From: an uncultured Eubacteriales bacterium
Lineage (GTDB): Bacteria; Bacillota; Clostridia; Lachnospirales; Lachnospiraceae
NCBI GenBank assembly: GCA_949297565.1
Contig: CASFUI010000099.1
Coordinates: 1-8,494, forward strand
Direction of reading: 5' to 3'
Length of the DNA: 8,494 nucleotides
Shown here: positions 6,454 through 8,494 of the stretch, piece by piece
Position numbering within the stretch: position 1 is the first letter of the stretch
How the letters are laid out: every line of letters begins with the position of its first letter
Made by a program: the position numbers and the translations under genes
Notes under the pieces: generated by a model
Seen by the model: only the letters and a program-made list of their open reading frames with translations
What the model was told of the DNA's origin: nothing
The model's database searches: none

Positions 6454-7263
6454 TTATTTTCTTCTCTTAATTGAACGAACAACCAGCCCGTCGGAGGATG
6501 TTCCCTCAGAAGCCGCTATCGCAGCTGTTATAACCGCTACAAGTTCAAAATCATCAGTCTCATTTTCCTCAGCGGTAACTATCTGTGAAATAGCGTTGTC
6601 AACGCCCTCAGAAGCCTTTGTCTCAGGCTCTTTCTTTGCACCTATTTTATTTACATATTTAAGCAAAGAAATAATAAACGAAATAAAAATCAACACGATA
6701 AACACTGTACCCATACCGATAACAGTATTCAGCACAGCTTTCTCCATTTTTTCGCCGGTAGTATATACCGCGTTGATTGCCGCACCATTAAGGTTATAAT
6801 CTTCGTCAAAAACCAGCTCGAACGTACACTTTCTCTTATCATAGGTTGTATCAATTACAACTGTACACAAGGTTCCTGTCTCATCGCTGATTTCAACATC
6901 AACACTGTCGACAGACTTTAAACTGCCTAAATCGCCGCGGCTCTTAACCCAGCTGTTGCAAAATCCTACAGTTGTCACATTCATGCCGTCAGGATTAACT
7001 ATATACTGCTTTCCGTTTAACTCATCAATACCGACAGCATTTTCCGCGTTTTCCTTGACTTCTTCATCTGAAGCTGTGTTCAGATAATTTATCATATCAA
7101 CAGACCACTCTTCAAGCTCTGAAGAAACTGATGCAAGCTGCTTTTCTTTCTTTGACACCTTTGCCTCATCAGAAGAAATAATTTCAGAGCAGGCTGTCAG
7201 ACCAAACACACACGCCAAAACGCAAAACAACAGTAAGAATTTTTTCAATTTAATCTTCTTCAT
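6454..7263 (-). CDS. Lipoprotein with C-terminal OadG (decarboxylase gamma/delta) domain
   Basis: This 269-aa protein joins an exported lipoprotein domain to a pump-assembly subunit. A basic, hydrophobic signal (1-21) ends in the lipobox LTAC (22-25), so Cys25 should be lipidated. Residues about 38-172 form a hydrophilic domain (SSELEEWSVDMINYLN, GFCNSWVKSRGDLG, YDKRKCTFELVFDEDYNLNG) that resembles DUF3887-like extracytoplasmic domains; this likeness is from memory. One transmembrane helix follows (179-203, TVIGMGTVFIVLIFISFI), then a charged linker and the C-terminal ELVAVITAAIAA (240-251) and GLVVRSIKRRK (259-269) typical of OadG/MmdD. These subunits anchor and stabilise the carboxyltransferase-OadB complex. 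Ordinary OadG proteins are only about 80-120 aa, so the outer domain is the unusual part. It lies 17 bases after the carboxyltransferase gene, with GAGGTGAGG upstream of the ATG. Confidence 0.88.
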   Translation of the reverse strand: MKKIKLKKFLLLFCVLACVFGLTACSEIISSDEAKVSKKEKQLASVSSELEEWSVDMINYLNTASDEEVKENAENAVGIDELNGKQYIVNPDGMNVTTVGFCNSWVKSRGDLGSLKSVDSVDVEISDETGTLCTVVIDTTYDKRKCTFELVFDEDYNLNGAAINAVYTTGEKMEKAVLNTVIGMGTVFIVLIFISFIISLLKYVNKIGAKKEPETKASEGVDNAISQIVTAEENETDDFELVAVITAAIAASEGTSSDGLVVRSIKRRK

Positions 7264-7280
7264 ATTGCCTCACCTCTACA

Positions 7281-8494
7281 TCAGACCGTTCCATGCTTTT
7301 TGTCAGGTCTATCCTCTCTCTTTGTGTACAGCATCTCAAATGCTGCCGCAACATATTTTCTTGTATCTTCAGGATTTATAATCGTGTCAACATAGCCTCT
7401 TGAAGCAGCAGACTCAACACTTGACTGAAGCTTTGCGTACTCTGCCGCCTTTTCAGATATTACAGCCTGAAAATCATCTGACTTTGCAGCCTCGTCTGAA
7501 TACATAATCTTTGCCGCGAGCACTGCATCCATCATTCCTATGCTTGCGTTGCTCCACGCGTATGTAACATCTGCACCAAGCGCTTTTGAATTCATTGTCA
7601 CATAAGCGCTTCCGTATGCCTCTCCTGTTATAACATTAACCTTTGGGACAGTTGCATTTGCAAATGCGAATGTGAGTTTTGCAGCCGCCTTCGCAATAGC
7701 TCTCTCGCTGCGCACCGTAGCCTCAAATCCCTTCACATTGGTGAGTGTAAGAACAGGGATTTCAAACGCGTCACAGAAATTCACAAAATCAGCTGCTTTG
7801 TAGGCTCCGTCTACTGTCAGGACTGCGTCATACTCTGCTGACTTCTCGCCGTTTTCATCAAACTGTGCAGTTCTGTTTGCAACAGCTCCGATTGTAGAGC
7901 CGTCAATCTGAATAAAACCTGTCACAACCTCCTTAGCAAACTCAGACTTAACCTCAACAAAAAGGTTATCATCCGAAATGTCAGAAAGAGCAAGAGCAGG
8001 GTCCGCAATTTCAGCCGCCATATCGGCACATATTCTGTTCAAATCATCCTGGCTGTCGGTAAACGGCTCTGTCTCATTATTAGCAGGCAGAATAGATACA
8101 AGCTGACGAATGCCGTTTGCGATAGCATCCTCGTCTCCGGCAAAATCTATAACTCCTGACTCTGCCTGGAACTTGGCGTCTGAAGTATCAAGCTTTTCTG
8201 TATAATTTCCTTCTAAAGCATTAGGACTGTTTACAAAAAGATGACCGTTTTTCTCCTCCATAAATGTAAAATCAGAAAGACCTGCCAAAACAGCGAGACC
8301 GCCGCCGCAGTTTCCATAAACCGCAGTAATCTGAGGAATAACCCCAGATGCATCTGACATTTTTCTGTAAACCTCTCCGAAACCTGACAGCGCGTCAGTT
8401 GCCTCCTGGAGTCTTATGCCCGCACAGTCAATCAGACCTATAACAGGAGCACCCATTTTTAACGCAAGGTCGTAAAGTCCCGCTATTTTCTTTG
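7281..8494 (-). CDS. Acyl-CoA carboxyltransferase subunit, MmdA/PccB/12S family, divergent; 5' end beyond window
   Basis: The frame is open to the right edge, so the first ATG in view (8456) is internal: the preceding codons read KKIAGLYDLALK, matching the family. About 403 residues are visible out of the usual 510-520. Counting from the Met at 8456, the first crotonase-like half has GAPVIGLIDCAGIRLQEA (2-19), ALSGFGEVY and the first oxyanion-loop region GNCGGGLAVLAGLSDF (48-63). The second half has YKAADFVNFCDAFEIPVLTL (219-238), GEAYGSAYVTMNSKALGAD (278-296) and a well-conserved C-terminus (RGYVDTIINPEDTRKYVA, TKREDRPDKKHG). The family moves carboxyl between biotin and methylmalonyl-, propionyl-, glutaconyl- or acetyl-CoA. 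Here the usual DSGGARIQEG and PGFLPG motifs are altered to DCAGIRLQEA and VKGFEATV, so the substrate is uncertain. It is the upstream-most gene seen of the pump operon. Confidence 0.9.
   Translation of the reverse strand, partial: KKIAGLYDLALKMGAPVIGLIDCAGIRLQEATDALSGFGEVYRKMSDASGVIPQITAVYGNCGGGLAVLAGLSDFTFMEEKNGHLFVNSPNALEGNYTEKLDTSDAKFQAESGVIDFAGDEDAIANGIRQLVSILPANNETEPFTDSQDDLNRICADMAAEIADPALALSDISDDNLFVEVKSEFAKEVVTGFIQIDGSTIGAVANRTAQFDENGEKSAEYDAVLTVDGAYKAADFVNFCDAFEIPVLTLTNVKGFEATVRSERAIAKAAAKLTFAFANATVPKVNVITGEAYGSAYVTMNSKALGADVTYAWSNASIGMMDAVLAAKIMYSDEAAKSDDFQAVISEKAAEYAKLQSSVESAASRGYVDTIINPEDTRKYVAAAFEMLYTKREDRPDKKHGTV

Noticed and set aside
1..8494. CRISPR array, insertion sequence, tRNA or phage attachment site
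   Set aside because: No regularly spaced direct repeats, terminal inverted repeats with transposase, or cloverleaf sequences were seen; the ThyX-like gene alone is not evidence for a prophage.

Overview
The window looks like chromosomal DNA of an anaerobic Gram-positive bacterium, most likely a Clostridia/Lachnospiraceae-type Firmicute. This rests on strong GGAGG ribosome binding sites, AT-rich intergenic DNA, a biotin-dependent Na+-pumping decarboxylase operon with a free-standing biotin carrier, and a lipoprotein/OadG hybrid protein. The assignment is an inference from gene content; no marker gene is present. All seven complete or nearly complete genes, and an eighth cut by the left edge, are on the minus strand, so transcription runs from high to low coordinates.

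Region 8494-3355 is one tightly packed operon of five genes. In order of transcription these are an acyl-CoA carboxyltransferase of the MmdA/12S family (5' end beyond the window), a lipoprotein with a C-terminal OadG domain, a 121-aa biotin carrier, the membrane decarboxylase OadB, and a pyruvate/oxaloacetate-type carboxyltransferase (OadA without biotin domain, equal to transcarboxylase 5S). It ends in a clear rho-independent terminator at 3355-3391. Together they make a membrane complex in which carboxybiotin, loaded by one or both carboxyltransferases, is decarboxylated by OadB while Na+ is exported. Having both carboxyltransferase types around one biotin carrier and one pump is the most notable feature: it resembles propionibacterial transcarboxylase (12S, 5S, 1.3S) attached to a sodium pump.

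Region 3354-3230 is an AT-rich spacer with a plausible promoter. It is followed by a two-gene trkA-trkH operon (3229-380) for regulated K+ uptake. The trkH ribosome binding site overlaps the trkA stop codon.

Region 379-247 is a 133-base spacer with an unusual set of inverted repeats that can fold as an H-type pseudoknot on the minus strand. It lies directly before the start of an 82-codon partial gene (246-1) whose product resembles, from memory, the ThyX-like proteins of Clostridia; this identity is tentative. No tRNA, rRNA, CRISPR array, insertion sequence or attachment site was seen.
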